Below the pieces are notes generated by a model. The model worked only from the letters and a program-made list of their open reading frames with translations, ran no database searches and was not told where the DNA came from. The position numbers and the translations under genes were made by a program. Below are positions 54,191 to 64,000 of a stretch of DNA of 64,000 nt, in pieces (position 1 is the first letter of the stretch; each line of letters opens with the position of its first letter). The stretch lies in the NCBI GenBank assembly GCA_004194705.1, contig SADC01000167.1:22336-86335 (forward strand). The letters are read 5' to 3'. The stretch is from Ditylenchus dipsaci. Its lineage: Eukaryota > Nematoda > Chromadorea > Rhabditida > Anguinidae.

Positions 54191-55180
54191 AAGACAAAAT
54201 GCAAATAAAAAATTTAAAGTTTTTAAAGCATGCCTGTCGCTAATGGGGATATTTTTCAAATCAATAAAAGGGTGAAATTACAAAAAATTTGCTTCAGTTT
54301 CATTCGTTGTTTAAGTTTATCTGGCACCCGCCAGGGGCAAACACTTGCCGAGAATGGGACCAACCGGGCCCTGGATTTTCTCAATTTTTATCGAATTATC
54401 GAAAAAGACATGTTTCTTATTTGATAAGTATATCAAGTTATTTTCGTATTATGAGATATTTTTAATTTTTTGGCGCAGAAAATTAAAAAGAATTTAACGA
54501 TAAGGGTCTTCGTTTTGTTAAAAATTGTCTTTTTTGACAACATGTGTTTTTATAAGGCTGCCAAATTTCTCACCTATCTTTTTGAATCCACGACATAAAA
54601 TTTTTTTTGATATATTAGCGTTCAAATAGCTCAATAGTTTTTCAAAAATTTCAAGAAAAATTTGAAAAAATCCAGGGCTTGCTTAGTGCAGTTTTCACGC
54701 TTTTTCACTGGCGACACCTGCCAGTCAAAAAATTGAAACGGCTTTGGTTATCTTTTCGGGGGATAGTTTTTCGGTCTTTGGGCAAAAATGTCTCGCGCGA
54801 GACTTTTTTCTATAAACCAGTAGGTGTGTTTTGTTATCTTTATATCTTTTTTAACTGTTTTCAAACAATAAAGCTCTTAAATTTCAAATACAATCACTAT
54901 TTGGCACATAAACCTACTACGAGTCGGGCACAAAACAGCTTGGAACAACAAAAAAGCCATATTTCAGTTACACAAGATCAGTCCAATAGATAATTTTACC
55001 CTACCGGAGTACCACTCTCTATTCGAAAAACTATAACGAAGGACTGTCAAGACAAGGACTATCACCGACACGAAGACCCTAACGTCTAAATAACCACGGA
55101 AGTCACACTCGTGTGGATTGGATTTTGGTTTTGTGGATTATTGGATCGGATTTTGTCAAATTATATTATACTGTATGTGT
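54191..55180. other. no gene recognised
   Basis: GGCGACACCTGCCAGTCAAA at 54,710 resembles TTGACACCTGCGTCAAAAAA at 57,409, so pieces of a dispersed repeat are present. Other frames have no domain. Confidence 0.35.
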
Positions 55181-55186
55181 GCATGA

Positions 55187-55857
55187 GCCCGGGCCGGGCA
55201 GGGCCAAGCATTGCGGCGGGTCGGGCCAGGCCTAGAGAGCTCCGGCCCGGGACGGCCCGGTTAGGCCCGGGTTACCTCACAGAAAATAGAAATTTTCACT
55301 ATTTTGAAGGAATTTTTTACCGATTAACAATTTTTTGCATTCAAGTGCCTATTTATTACACGTTTATTGCAATTAAATATTTCGAACTCTCAGTTTGGAA
55401 TCCCAGTGTGCAAACCTTTTTATCTCATTTTTTATTCCCTTTATTCACAAGTTTGGTGTCAAAATGATCGTTATGCTCGTGGCTATGTAATAAGGTTACC
55501 ATTGCAGTGTTTCACAGCCACTAGAGTTTGAAAATTGCTAACAAATAAAAGAAGAAGAATGACATTCAAATAAAACTAAAAGCACTAAATTATTAAAAAT
55601 AAGAAGCGCACAAATCATTTAAGGGGTAGAAAAAGCCAGAAGAAGAGAAAAGCAGCTCAAAGGTGAGTAATAAAAAAGTGAAGGAAAAGCATTTTTGTAA
55701 ACCAATGTAGAGAAGGTGCCAAAATATTTTTCATAGACTAATATTTCTTTAAAAAGGCTCAAGAATTTAAAAATTGGTGTAAAAAATTTTGAAAATTTCG
55801 AGTAAGAAAGTTTTTCGGGGTTTTTCCGGGCCGGACCGGGCTGGGCCCGGCTTTACA
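55187..55857. mobile_element. element with GGGCCGGGC-rich ends
   Basis: The left end (55,187-55,275) repeats CCGGGCCGGGC/GGCCCGGGT phrases. The right end (55,823-55,857) has CCGGGCCGGACCGGGCTGGG. The interior is AT-rich; 55,250-55,585 recurs at 57,428-57,760. The two G+C-rich ends in otherwise AT-rich DNA suggest one more iteron-ended element. No target duplication is evident. Confidence 0.55.
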
Positions 55858-56100
55858 GGCGCTTAGTTAGAAAAGCAATAAAGTTGAAATCGCGCAGGGG
55901 TCGTAACTGAAGAGAACATTATGCGTGAAAATTATAGGGAAGTCTACTATTTTTGAATCATCATAGCCAATAATTGATCAGTTGCCAGGTAAAATTTGAC
56001 GACTCTTGGGGGACGGTGTTGGTTTCCAGAGCAGTTTTCATAAATAATTGATGTTGACACTTAGCGCTATCACCCACCGTCAGTCTCTCACCATATGGTA

Positions 56101-57402
56101 TAGGTTAATCATTTTTTCTGTGTCAATAGAATGTACCATCATAGCCCTTGACAGTGTATTAATTCTGGCTCAATTTCTGTTGATGCTCTCATCCTTTGCT
56201 TTGGCCTTAGGTATCTTCTCTGTTTTGTTCCTTTTTTCAGCCATCGGTTTGAATACTAGAACCTATACTAGGAATAGTAGTTGTAGTATATTTGAGGGAT
56301 AGACCTAACCTCATTAAAAAGTCTTGAGCTCTTGAGAGCACGGTACCTCTCAAGGTTCTCTGAGAAAGGGGGATATCAACAAAATGACTGTGGTATGTAG
56401 AGAAGGTTTAAATGGGAGGCGGCCGTATAGCTAAAGACTGAAGGCAAATTTACTTTTTTCTGTGGCGAAAATGTTTTTTTAGCAAATTTACCTTTTTTTT
56501 TGTGGCAAATTTTATTTTTTTCATGGCAAATTTACTTTTTTTGTAGCAAATTTATTTTTTTTCTGTAGCAAATTTTTTTTTTTGTAGCAAATCCGATTTT
56601 AGTCCGTAGCACATATACTTGAGGTAGTGTGCTTATTTATTCATCCTAAATTCTCAAATCTGTATTCTGAGTCTATGAAAGACTTGGACTTCATGAAAAA
56701 CAGGTGGATTAATTGCTGGTCAAGCAGCTGCACACCTAGCACACTCTCGGCTGCTTCATTACTCAACATCCTCTGATGGATCAGTTATGAAATTTTCAAA
56801 TTCAAGCTTACCGAATTCACCATAAATACAATGCTGATGATAATTCCATCAACCTTAGCCACATTTTGCTCGACCATTTGAGAAGAGCAACAGTTCAGTC
56901 CGTACATTTTGGATCTTAGCGTGCTTTCTCCTGTGAAGAAAAGAGTGTTGACCGAGATAGCCTGGTACAAGTGGGATCTTTTGCCAACTTCCTATGATCT
57001 TTCAGGAATTTGCAATTTTCGACTGCTGGACCAAACCGAAATTCTCAGTTTACTTTTCTGAAAATCGATTTTCAGTCTAAAAAGACTAAAAACGGTATGC
57101 GGATCAAGCGTATCAACAGATATATATATATGCTTCTGAAGTTTTAGAAATAAATAAGCACACTACCTCAAGTATATGTGCTACGGACTAAAATCGGATT
57201 TGCTACAAAAAAGAGTAAATTTGCTACAGAAAAAAATGAATTTGCTACAAAAAAAGTAAATTTACCACAAAAAAAAGTAAATTTGCTACAAAATAAATTT
57301 GCTACAAAAAAAAGTAAATTAGCTACAGAAAAAATTTGCCACAAAAAAAACATTTTTGCTACAAAAAAAACTTAATTTGCCACAGAAAAAATGATTAACC
57401 TA
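56101..57402. mobile_element. 1.3-kb TIR element with empty site in a nearby duplicate
   Basis: Ends TAGGTTAATCATTTTTTCTG(TG) are perfectly inverted (56,101 and 57,402). The flanks repeat TGGTA; if the outer TA is counted as target, the duplication is TATGGTATA (9 bp), as in MULEs. The unoccupied version, ACCATATGGGATATTGACAC, is at 57,857. Both arms carry GTAGCAAATTTACTTTTTT iterons (56,445-56,600 and 57,195-57,385), then GTAGCACATATACTTGAGGT and its inverse. The left arm holds an extra segment of about 320 bp. No transposase was recognised. Confidence 0.9.
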
Positions 57403-57427
57403 TGGTATATTGACACCTGCGTCAAAA

Positions 57428-57870
57428 AAATTGCCCGGTTAGGCCCGGGTTACCTCACAGAAAATTGAAATTTTCACTATTTTGAAGGAATTTTCACCGA
57501 TTAACTATTTTTTGCATTCAAGCGCCTATTTATCACACGTTTATTGCAATTAAATATTTCGAACTCTCAGTTTGGAATCCCAGTGTGTGCAAACCTTTTT
57601 TATCTCCTTTTTTATTCCCTTTATTCACAAGTTTGGTGTCAAAATGATCGTTATGCTCTTGGCTATGTAATAAGGTTACCATTGCAGTGTTTCACAGCCA
57701 CTAGAGTTTGAAAATTGCTAACAAATAAAAGAAGAAGAATGACATTCAAATAAAATAAAATTTGAAAACTCTTGGGGGACGGTGTTGGTGTCCAGAGCAG
57801 TTTTCATAAATTATTGATGTTAACACTTAGTGCTACCACCCACCGTCAGTCTCTCACCATATGGGATATT
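57428..57870. repeat. rearranged second copy of 55,250-55,585 and 55,995-56,098
   Basis: GCCCGGTTAGGCCCGGGTTA through GAATGACATTCAAATAAAA matches the earlier copy with few changes. It then jumps directly to CTCTTGGGGGACGGTGTTGG, which in the first copy lies about 410 bp further on. So one copy has a deletion or the other an insertion of the 55,590-55,990 block. Confidence 0.9.
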
Positions 57871-58212
57871 GACACCTGCATTAAAAAAGTTTTTTAGCTA
57901 CCGACTTATTTACCCCTTCGGCACTGGTGCCCACACTTTGAACAAATTTTCCGCAAATCTTCAGCCAGTATCCATTAGCTTCCAGGAATTCTACATACCC
58001 TCAAAGTGGTAAAGGTTACTGTCTGTGCGCAGTCTGTGCGCAGGTGCAAAATATCCGAACCACATTCCCTCCCGGAAAAGCCCTGATAGAGCCGGCAAGT
58101 TGAGCCTGCCATACAGATTTCCCGTAATAACGCTACCTACCTGCTAATTCATGTTCTCCAAGCAGGCAGTGCTACTCTCCGCGTGGCTGGTGTACCATCC
58201 AGATATTTCATG

Positions 58213-58475
58213 TACCGTATTTTCTCTATTAATCACCCACTCTCTAATAAACCCCCACTCTCTAATAATCCCCACCTTATGGACCTTACATCTTAGCCTA
58301 GAGAAAACATTTCCCAAATCTGTTTTTCACGTTTTCTTGATTAGCACGAGCACTCCTGATATTACTTTTAATATTTTGGTTGAGTGCCCAAAAATCTCAA
58401 AATCGGCCTCAAATTTCCGTTTTTTCGAAATTGAAAATTAATCCCCCATGAGGGTTTAATAGAGATAGTACGGTA
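58213..58475. mobile_element. 263-bp MITE, TACCGTATTT family
   Basis: TACCGTATTTTCTCTATTAA and the inverse of TTAATAGAGATAGTACGGTA mark the borders, TA at each edge. CACTCTCTAATAA phrases recur twice inside the left end, as in the pogo-like element at 25,679. It is non-coding. Confidence 0.88.
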
Positions 58476-58799
58476 TCTTACTGGAAATGGAGTTGATCAA
58501 GAACACATACTCTTTAAGCTACTGATGTATTGTTCAACCGATCAAACTAACTTTTAAGTAGTCGAGTAACCTCCAAGTGAATTGATTAGCGCTCAGGCAG
58601 TTGACAAATTTGCTAGGCAGTTGAAGTAGGCTACAGGTGATTAAGGTAACCTGTAGGCAATCGAGATATCATCCAGCCTTAAGTCCCTACAATTCTACCA
58701 AAAATTAAGGCCAAAAATTAAGGTTAAAACTCACGTTTTCAAGGTCATCATCTGAATCCTATCACAAAGTATTTAATTTTTTCATATTTTGTTCCTAGT
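58476..58799. other. no gene recognised
   Basis: AT-moderate DNA between the MITE and the Polinton gene block; GTTAAAACTCACGTTTTC and AAGGCCAAAAATTAAGG phrases only. The outer border of the Polinton remnant must lie here or in the block below, but no terminal repeat is visible. Confidence 0.35.
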
Positions 58800-59594
58800 G
58801 ACCATGTGAAATCAGTATTCCTGCTGGTACATTATGATTTTCGAGCTGTCTAGAGATGTATTGTAATTTAAGAATAGACTTACTATCGAACATTTTGAGT
58901 AATTTGATTTCCATTTCTAAGCTTGGTATAATTTTTTGGTATCATCCATGAATTTTGGAAATTGTAAACTTAGATTCTAATTTCAAATTTGTTGAAAGCA
59001 TTGCGTTTCTAGTTTGTACATTTCTATATAATGATAAAGTATGTTTTACTCCATATATTACCTTTTCATAACATTCTGCAAACCCGAAAATATGACTTAG
59101 TGGTATGCAGAATGAGATATTTCCATCTCTCAATACTGTGTTAGTTTGAATTTTATAATTAGATGAATCTGAACTATCTAAGATCCATCCAAAAGTATTT
59201 TGTTTACTCAAATTCGATGAATAAGTTAAAACACCTTTCATTAAAATTGCTCTTCCTGGATCGTTAATATCTTCTATATGATTACGTTTAAACTATATTG
59301 TAGCTCTATCGAATAAAAATAATGGTGCATTATTAGTTAAGGTAATTTCATCCGTTAGTTTCTCAGATACAACTAATTTAGTATTGTCAGATTTACGTAA
59401 TATACCTTCTATATATAAATAACTTTTACTAGGTAATAAGTAATAATTGCTATTCTCTATACTAAAATTATTTCACCATTTTGATTAACATTACATCCTG
59501 GACTAGGAAATATGTTTATAGATTCTTCTTTCTGTATTGATGTATCTAAATCTACCGATTCATTTATTTTTAAAACTTCGTCAATATTCTTCAT
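58800..59594 (-). pseudogene. Polinton/adintovirus-like double jelly-roll capsid protein, broken
   Basis: The minus-strand frame starts at ATG 59,594 (MKNIDEVLKINESVDLDTS). After frame changes at about 59,465 and 59,290 it gives the intact segment 59,241-58,942 containing ISFCIPLSHIFGF and VIYGVKHTLSLYR, the conserved signature of the double jelly-roll capsid family in animal Polinton-like elements. About 265 codons are traceable to 58,800, shorter than I would expect for the full protein, so the C-terminus is probably lost. The matching minor capsid gene was not found. Neighbouring integrase and packaging ATPase support the assignment. Confidence 0.72.
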
Positions 59595-59662
59595 TTATAT
59601 AAATCTATTTTCTAATCAAAATTTTTTTGTATGTATTTAATTTTTCTATGAACGACAGTTGA

Positions 59663-59878
59663 CTAAACTCGCTGCTTGTTTTCAGTTTTCATCACATCAC
59701 TTTTACTAACTTTATCAGTATCTAAACAAAATTTTCCATTAACATCTCGATTTATTTTCATACCAAACTTTCTTTTATTATACGCTATGTTATATTTCAC
59801 AATATATCTGTCAGTTGTTTTAGTACTTATATTAAATTCTTCACTGAATTGTTTTTTGCTTTTTTCTTTGAAATTCAT
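59663..59878 (-). CDS. 71-aa helix-turn-helix-like protein of the Polinton block
   Basis: The intact short frame has KKQFSEEFNISTKTTDRYIV and KYNIAYNKRKFG, the spacing of a helix-turn-helix DNA-binding unit, then a charged tail. It ends 69 bp before the capsid-protein start on the same strand. It may be a regulator or a remnant of a larger protein. Family not recognised. Confidence 0.45.
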   Translation of the reverse strand: MNFKEKSKKQFSEEFNISTKTTDRYIVKYNIAYNKRKFGMKINRDVNGKFCLDTDKVSKSDVMKTENKQRV

Positions 59879-60094
59879 TGTAATTTTCTTACGAGTACAT
59901 CTTTATCCATTTATATACCGAAAATATTATCGGTAAACGGACAACGGTCAATGGATATTGGACAGGATATCGGACAGGACAATGGACAAATATTTGGCAA
60001 AAAATAAAACTATATAAATGGATCAGAAAAATGAATTTTCGCTAACGTTAAATACTTACTATGACACAATTAAAATATAAATGGAATTACTGAA

Positions 60095-60522
60095 ATGAAT
60101 ATTGAAGATATGTTTAGTGTTAAAAACAATAAAATCACAGAGCAAACCGCTGATAACTATGTGAATATTATGACAAAACTTACTGAACAAATAAGTATTT
60201 ATCGACTTCATTTAAAGATAAAGAAAAATTAGTGCACTTTTTCACTATGTCATTCTCAAAAATGTGCGAGTCTGATTGTAAAGGATTAATGTTATCAGTT
60301 CAGTACAGAAAAAATCAAAAATATATGAATATAATTACCAAATTACATTCAGACTTTCAAAAAGAACGCGATGAACATAATAAAGTTCTGAAAAAATACA
60401 ATGAAGCGGAAAAAGCACAAGCAGTTGATTTTCCAGGTTTCAATTTTATCAATTCACTGAATTTAATAAATATTGAAACCGAACGAATGTATAGATTTAA
60501 TGAACAAATTAGAATTAGATGA
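60095..60522 (+). pseudogene. unrecognised Polinton-block protein, one frameshift
   Basis: ATG 60,095 opens MNIEDMFSVKNNKITEQTAD, NYVNIMTKLTEQISIY. The frame shifts at about 60,210 and resumes (KEKLVHFFTMSFSKMCESDC ... KVLKKYNEAEKAQAVDF ... ERMYRFNEQIRIR), ending at TGA 60,522. The 'ITEQTADNYVNIMTKL' start resembles the SAM-like core-binding fold of tyrosine recombinases, but no catalytic domain follows. It is divergent from the flanking minus-strand genes, so a bidirectional promoter may lie at about 59,880-60,090. Confidence 0.45.
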
Positions 60523-60649
60523 TAAGAAGATTTGATGCAAAGTATAAAAGATTGTCTGTACCTAGTGAATATAAAATAAATAGACAGAGCGTACGCAAAA
60601 CCTTCACAAAAAGGTGGAATGTTCGTACAAAAAAACAAAAAATAAATTT

Positions 60650-61590
60650 TTATGGATTATATGAAACTAGTTCTTCTTCATAATATTTACCTTTAACTAC
60701 TTGATTATTAGAATTTTTTTACTTGATATGTATTCGGTAGAGTATCGAATATCTTTTTAATTTTATACAATTCATCACTAAAGTTTTGTTCATAACCTTT
60801 ATCGAATACTTTCTTACTATTTACTCTAACAGTATCACCAATTTAATATTTTGGTTTCAAAATACTATTATACTATTGATGTTACTCCTTTCTGGAAATG
60901 AATTATGAAAACAATTTGACGATTTTCCGATTAACTAGCTTGCATTGGTGTCATTTTTATAGATCTATGATGTGAGTTTATTATGAATATTTATTGCATC
61001 TGGTAAAATAGAGATTCAGTTATTATTTTTATTTTCTGTCATGATTTTTTCTATTTCTCTTTTATCGTTCTATTAAATCTTTCAGCTATGCATGCTTTGA
61101 TATCTCTTTTTCAGTACTGAAAACATTTATTTTCTATCATCACAGAATTTTTTAAATTACTTAAAACACCTAAATATATTATAGCATTATTTTCTCTAGA
61201 ATATTTCACCATGAACGCTAAATCTGCCTGCCATTGTTGATCTTTATATGAAACAAACACACGCTCTCTTTTAAAGTTTTTCTCACAGGTTTATGTTTTG
61301 TATAAGTTTCTTGTTTATGTAAAATTCGGTCACTTCTTTCTGTGTTTTACCAGACTTTCTTTGTAAATCGTTTATACAGCAAATCCTACTTTCGGATTAT
61401 AATATATATCACTTAAAGTTCTAGTTGGAGTAGTGTTTTTCTCAACAATTTGACTTCTATTAGCTTTACAATTATCGCATACTATTTTACTTTTTTCAGT
61501 CAATGATTCTGTTGTGTTTGCTACTTTGATCTTTCTTTTCACATTTCCTACAAAAATTTACAATCTTAGGTTATTTATTATGAGAAATTT
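60650..61590 (-). pseudogene. Polinton-type retroviral-like integrase, broken
   Basis: On the minus strand, scattered frames give a Cys-rich start (FCRKCEKK, CDNCKANRSQ), then RTLSDIYYNPKVGF, FLHKQETYTKHKPVRK, QWQADLAFMVKYS (first catalytic Asp) and ERFNRTIKREIEKIM near the catalytic Glu region. A chromo-like C-terminal part follows, and the readable sequence ends near 60,660. This order is typical of Polinton integrases, which insert the element with 6-bp target duplications. At least five frameshifts or stops make it inactive as written. Confidence 0.78.
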
Positions 61591-61600
61591 ATCATTATAA

Positions 61601-62348
61601 ATGACACAAATTTTAGATTTATCAATAAAAAATGCTTACACTCAAAGAAATAATAGCAATATTTTGCCGAGCTCAATAAGAGCATGTATCATCGGAAAAT
61701 CAGGGTGTGTAAAAACAAATTTATTTATGAATTTACTTCTGAACAAGTTTCATGATGAAGAATATCTCGATTATAATAATTTATATATTTTTTCCAATCA
61801 TTACATCAACCGCTTTATAAAATCTTGATCAATGGATTTACAAATCAGCTTACTAAAGAAACAAATACTACAATGTATTGTGAATCAAAAGTTTGAAGTA
61901 TGTAAAGAAAAAAATGAATAATAACAATCCGATAAAGATTAATTATTGTAGTGAATCTGATAAAGTACCTGATCCAACTGAAATAGATCCGAATATGAAA
62001 ACACTTAAAGTTTTTGATGATATAATGTTGGGAAAACAGAATAAAATTGAGAGTTATTATACTAGAGGAAGACAAAATAATATTGATGTTTTTATATAAG
62101 TCAAAACTATATAAAGTTACCTAAAACACAATACGAGAAAATGCAAATCTTTTCATTTATTTTCACAAGATCGTTCTAATCTAAACTATTTTTATGGTGA
62201 TCACTGCATGGATTTAGACAAAAACTTTTTTAAAGATTTATGTACGAATAGTTGGTGTGAAAAGTTTGGATTTGTGACTATAGATTTAACTAGTAAAGTG
62301 AATCATGGTAAGTATCGAAAGATGTTAGACAACTTTCTTGTTAACTAA
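61601..62348 (+). pseudogene. Polinton/adintovirus-like genome-packaging ATPase, broken
   Basis: ATG 61,601 opens MTQILDLSIKNAYTQRN; the Walker A loop IIGKSGCVKTN is at residues 30-40, with Val37 where the family has Gly. The frame shifts at about 61,825. The Walker B segment LKVFDDIMLGKQNK lies at about 62,008-62,046, and YTRGRQNNIDVF and FGFVTIDLTSK follow to TAA 62,348. FtsK/HerA-type A32-like packaging ATPases have this order and about this length (250 residues). It is divergently transcribed from the integrase with 10 bp or so between starts, as in compact viral layouts. Confidence 0.82.
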
Positions 62349-62439
62349 TAATTTTATCGATGTCATACTTTTATTTTCTCGATGCCATACTTTTAATTAT
62401 CGATGCAAGAAAAAAATATCGATTCTAACTTATTGAATC

Positions 62440-63110
62440 ATGACTTGTGTTTCAAACTTCTTTTTAAAGTATTCCTCTTTGATAAACTTCACTTACTGGT
62501 TCTATCAGAATTAAGTTTATTTTTAGATTTATTGAAACCTTGATATAATGCGTATGAATCGTCTAGAATTTGTTTAAAAGCTATTTTGTCTTCTTCTTGT
62601 AATTAAACTTATTTTAGGTGACTTTTTTAATAAAATTCCATCAATCCTGTCGTCGCTTCATATGTTTTATCACCTATATGTAATTTATTATTATTTATAG
62701 TAATTACTTTGTTACCAATGTTCAAAGTTTTGTTTTATCATCAAATCTAATTGAATATCCCGCATGACTTCTATCAGTTAAATCTTGCAAATAGTCTGCA
62801 ACCAATTGCTGACTGTAGTATAAGTTTCTTCGATTTCATCTTTTCTAGGTCTATTTCTAAAAGTTTAGGTCTTTCAGTTATTGCCAATTTTTTCAGGGAC
62901 TATTCAAAATATCTTGACTTTTCTTCTGATCTTCTATGATTTAAGTTTGTAATTTTTATTTGATTCAATGAATCGGTTGAAAGACTAACTTTACTGCTTT
63001 CCGATTCATTTCATTTCCACGTTCTTTTCTTTCAACTTTTTTCTCAATCGTTAATTTTCTTCAATAATAGTATCACGCAATTTAGGATCTTCTACTTTGA
63101 CAAAGTTCAT
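62440..63110 (-). pseudogene. DUF8207-like Polinton protein, broken
   Basis: The minus strand from ATG 63,110 reads MNFVKVEDPKLRDTIIEEN in one frame, then several broken frames. The middle contains a 'GDKTYEATTGLMEF' phrase (about 62,640-62,690) followed by FKQILDDSYALYQGFNKSK (about 62,520-62,575). The pattern Y-x-GT-x-GL-x-E-L then Y..il..t.aly..... is what I know from DUF8207-type proteins of invertebrate Polinton-like elements. The function of that family is unknown. Many frameshifts. Confidence 0.5.
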
Positions 63111-63419
63111 AATTAAATGATGAAAAAATAATAATTAAAACTTTCATCAAAATTTATTACTTAATAAATGGTATCATCTTTGCAAGTATCTGTGAACAAA
63201 AGTTATCGAAACTTTACCTTTATAGGGGAAATAGAAAAACTACAACAGTTTTACAAAACAAAGTATTGACTATAAACAAAATATTTCAAATTCATGATGA
63301 AGAACTCTTTGAGCGTGAAGAATAGTATTCCTGTTTCAAAATTTGTAGAAGATTTTTCAATACGAAAAAAAGATTACGAAAATGAAATATAGTGTTAAGA
63401 AGAGAACAGTAATTTAATA
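63111..63419. other. unassigned coding-like fragments of the Polinton block
   Basis: FRs such as KSYRNFTFIGEIEKLQQFYK (about 63,200-63,255) and SIPVSKFVEDFSIRKKDYEN (63,325-63,385) look coding but match nothing I recognise. Confidence 0.3.
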
Positions 63420-63560
63420 AGAAGTAAAAGCATCAAATTTGTACAATTGAGCAGAAAAAATAGCTTTGAATATTGTGATAGGAGTGACTTTAAGCGGTAT
63501 ATTTTAGATAATAAATACGATACTCTTGCTTACGGACATTATAAAATTGGGATATAATTC
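63420..63560 (+). pseudogene. polB: third copy of the polB C-terminal tail (about 140 bp)
   Basis: AAAAGCATCAAATTTGTACAATTGAGCAG through GGACATTATAAAATTGGGATATAA repeats 11,925-12,057 with scattered differences. No catalytic polymerase motifs precede it here: upstream sequence diverges at about 63,420, so only the last 45 codons are present. Confidence 0.85.
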
Positions 63561-63589
63561 TATTGAAAAATTTTACCAATAAAATAACA

Positions 63590-63850
63590 ATGTCTGAATT
63601 ACAAAATTATCTCGTTGATGAACTTCGTGCAAAGTTGCTAATTAAAAATCATGAAAACTATACCTTTAGAAAATATAACAAAAAAAGAACTTATAAATAT
63701 ATTACACATTTATGAAATATTTCCTTACGATGATTCATTGTTTTATGATAAAGTAACAATGGAATTTTAAAGTGAAATACTCAGTATTGAAAAAATATTA
63801 ACAACAAAAACTAAGAGACCTGAAACCTTTATTCATGAAAACATGATGAT
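63590..63850 (+). pseudogene. third copy of the SAP-like gene, frameshifted
   Basis: MSELQNYLVDELRAKLLIKN arises from one-base losses relative to MSELQKLSRDELRAKVAKLK at 12,088. Later segments (KKELINILHIYEIFPYDDSL) match. It is followed by AT-rich DNA and not by the 56-bp satellite, so the satellite is not an inherent part of the Polinton module. Confidence 0.8.
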
Positions 63851-63869
63851 TAACATTAATACCTAAATG

Positions 63870-64000
63870 ATTACATATTTTATTTTATTTATAAAACAAA
63901 AATTTAATAAAAAACATAATTTCACTTTTAACTTTAAACCAGCCAATTAACAAAAACGATTTAAATTTTCTTTTCATAAAAACGTGAAATTCATTCATGA
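63870..64000. other. AT-rich end of window
   Basis: No satellite unit, gene or terminal repeat is visible after the third SAP-like copy. The element may continue past the window. Confidence 0.4.

Noticed and set aside
55111..55467. 118-codon frame with GRARPRELRPG
   Set aside because: The G+C-rich part is an element end with GGGCCGGGC iterons; the rest is a duplicated non-coding block.
57168..57375. Repetitive frames rich in FATKK / FFVANL
   Set aside because: These translate the GTAGCAAATTTACTTTTTT iterons of the 1.3-kb element.
60095..60522. Tyrosine recombinase call
   Set aside because: Only a weak resemblance to the N-terminal core-binding fold; no catalytic R-H-R-Y region exists in this block.

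Overview
This is a stretch of AT-rich, gene-poor, repeat-saturated genome from an invertebrate animal. Everything coding that I can identify is eukaryotic. Most of it is mobile-element or virus-derived: a Ty3/gypsy retrotransposon, Polinton/Maverick genes, and Harbinger, MULE, pogo-like and hAT-like DNA transposons. Introns that can be inferred in the transposon genes and in a captured TAF1 fragment are 49-55 nt with TTTYAG-type acceptors. That, together with an F-box-like exon and a FLYWCH-type MULE, would fit a nematode, but the host assignment is an inference.

Layout. 1-7 kb: a broken Harbinger transposase gene on the minus strand, small repeats and a 79-bp satellite. 7.5-19.1 kb: a Ty3/gypsy element with one 5' LTR, gag and pol. 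Its integrase is cut off and joined to the C-terminal part of a Polinton-type DNA polymerase B plus a small SAP-like gene and a 56-bp satellite. From mid-pol onward this composite is repeated in tandem at an offset of 4,369 bp, and the second copy is full of single-base losses. 19.9-34 kb: a 1.47-kb fold-back palindrome, TA-flanked MITEs, a pogo-like element that has lost its catalytic core, a 2.3-kb MULE with iteron ends, and a Tc1/mariner-type MITE. 35-41 kb: TIR elements carrying tRNA-like A and B boxes, and two convergent paralogous mini-proteins with one C2H2 finger. 41-50 kb: hAT-type and fold-back elements with intact target-site duplications, including one that carries a broken piece of the transcription-factor gene TAF1. 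50.8-54.2 kb: the best candidates for host-like genes, a secreted coiled-coil-like protein and a RING-H2 protein, each interrupted once. 55-58.5 kb: a rearranged duplication and an element whose empty site is preserved next door. 58.8-63.9 kb: a decayed Polinton/adintovirus-like gene set (double jelly-roll capsid protein, integrase, packaging ATPase, DUF8207-like protein, a third copy of the polymerase tail and SAP-like gene).

Nearly every coding region has frameshifts or stops. In the second gypsy/polymerase copy the lesions are mostly one-base deletions. These could be real decay or low consensus quality in an unpolished repeat; the sequence alone cannot separate the two. The main value of the window is in its element boundaries (target-site duplications, empty sites), its chimeric gypsy-Polinton-satellite unit and its captured TAF1 fragment.
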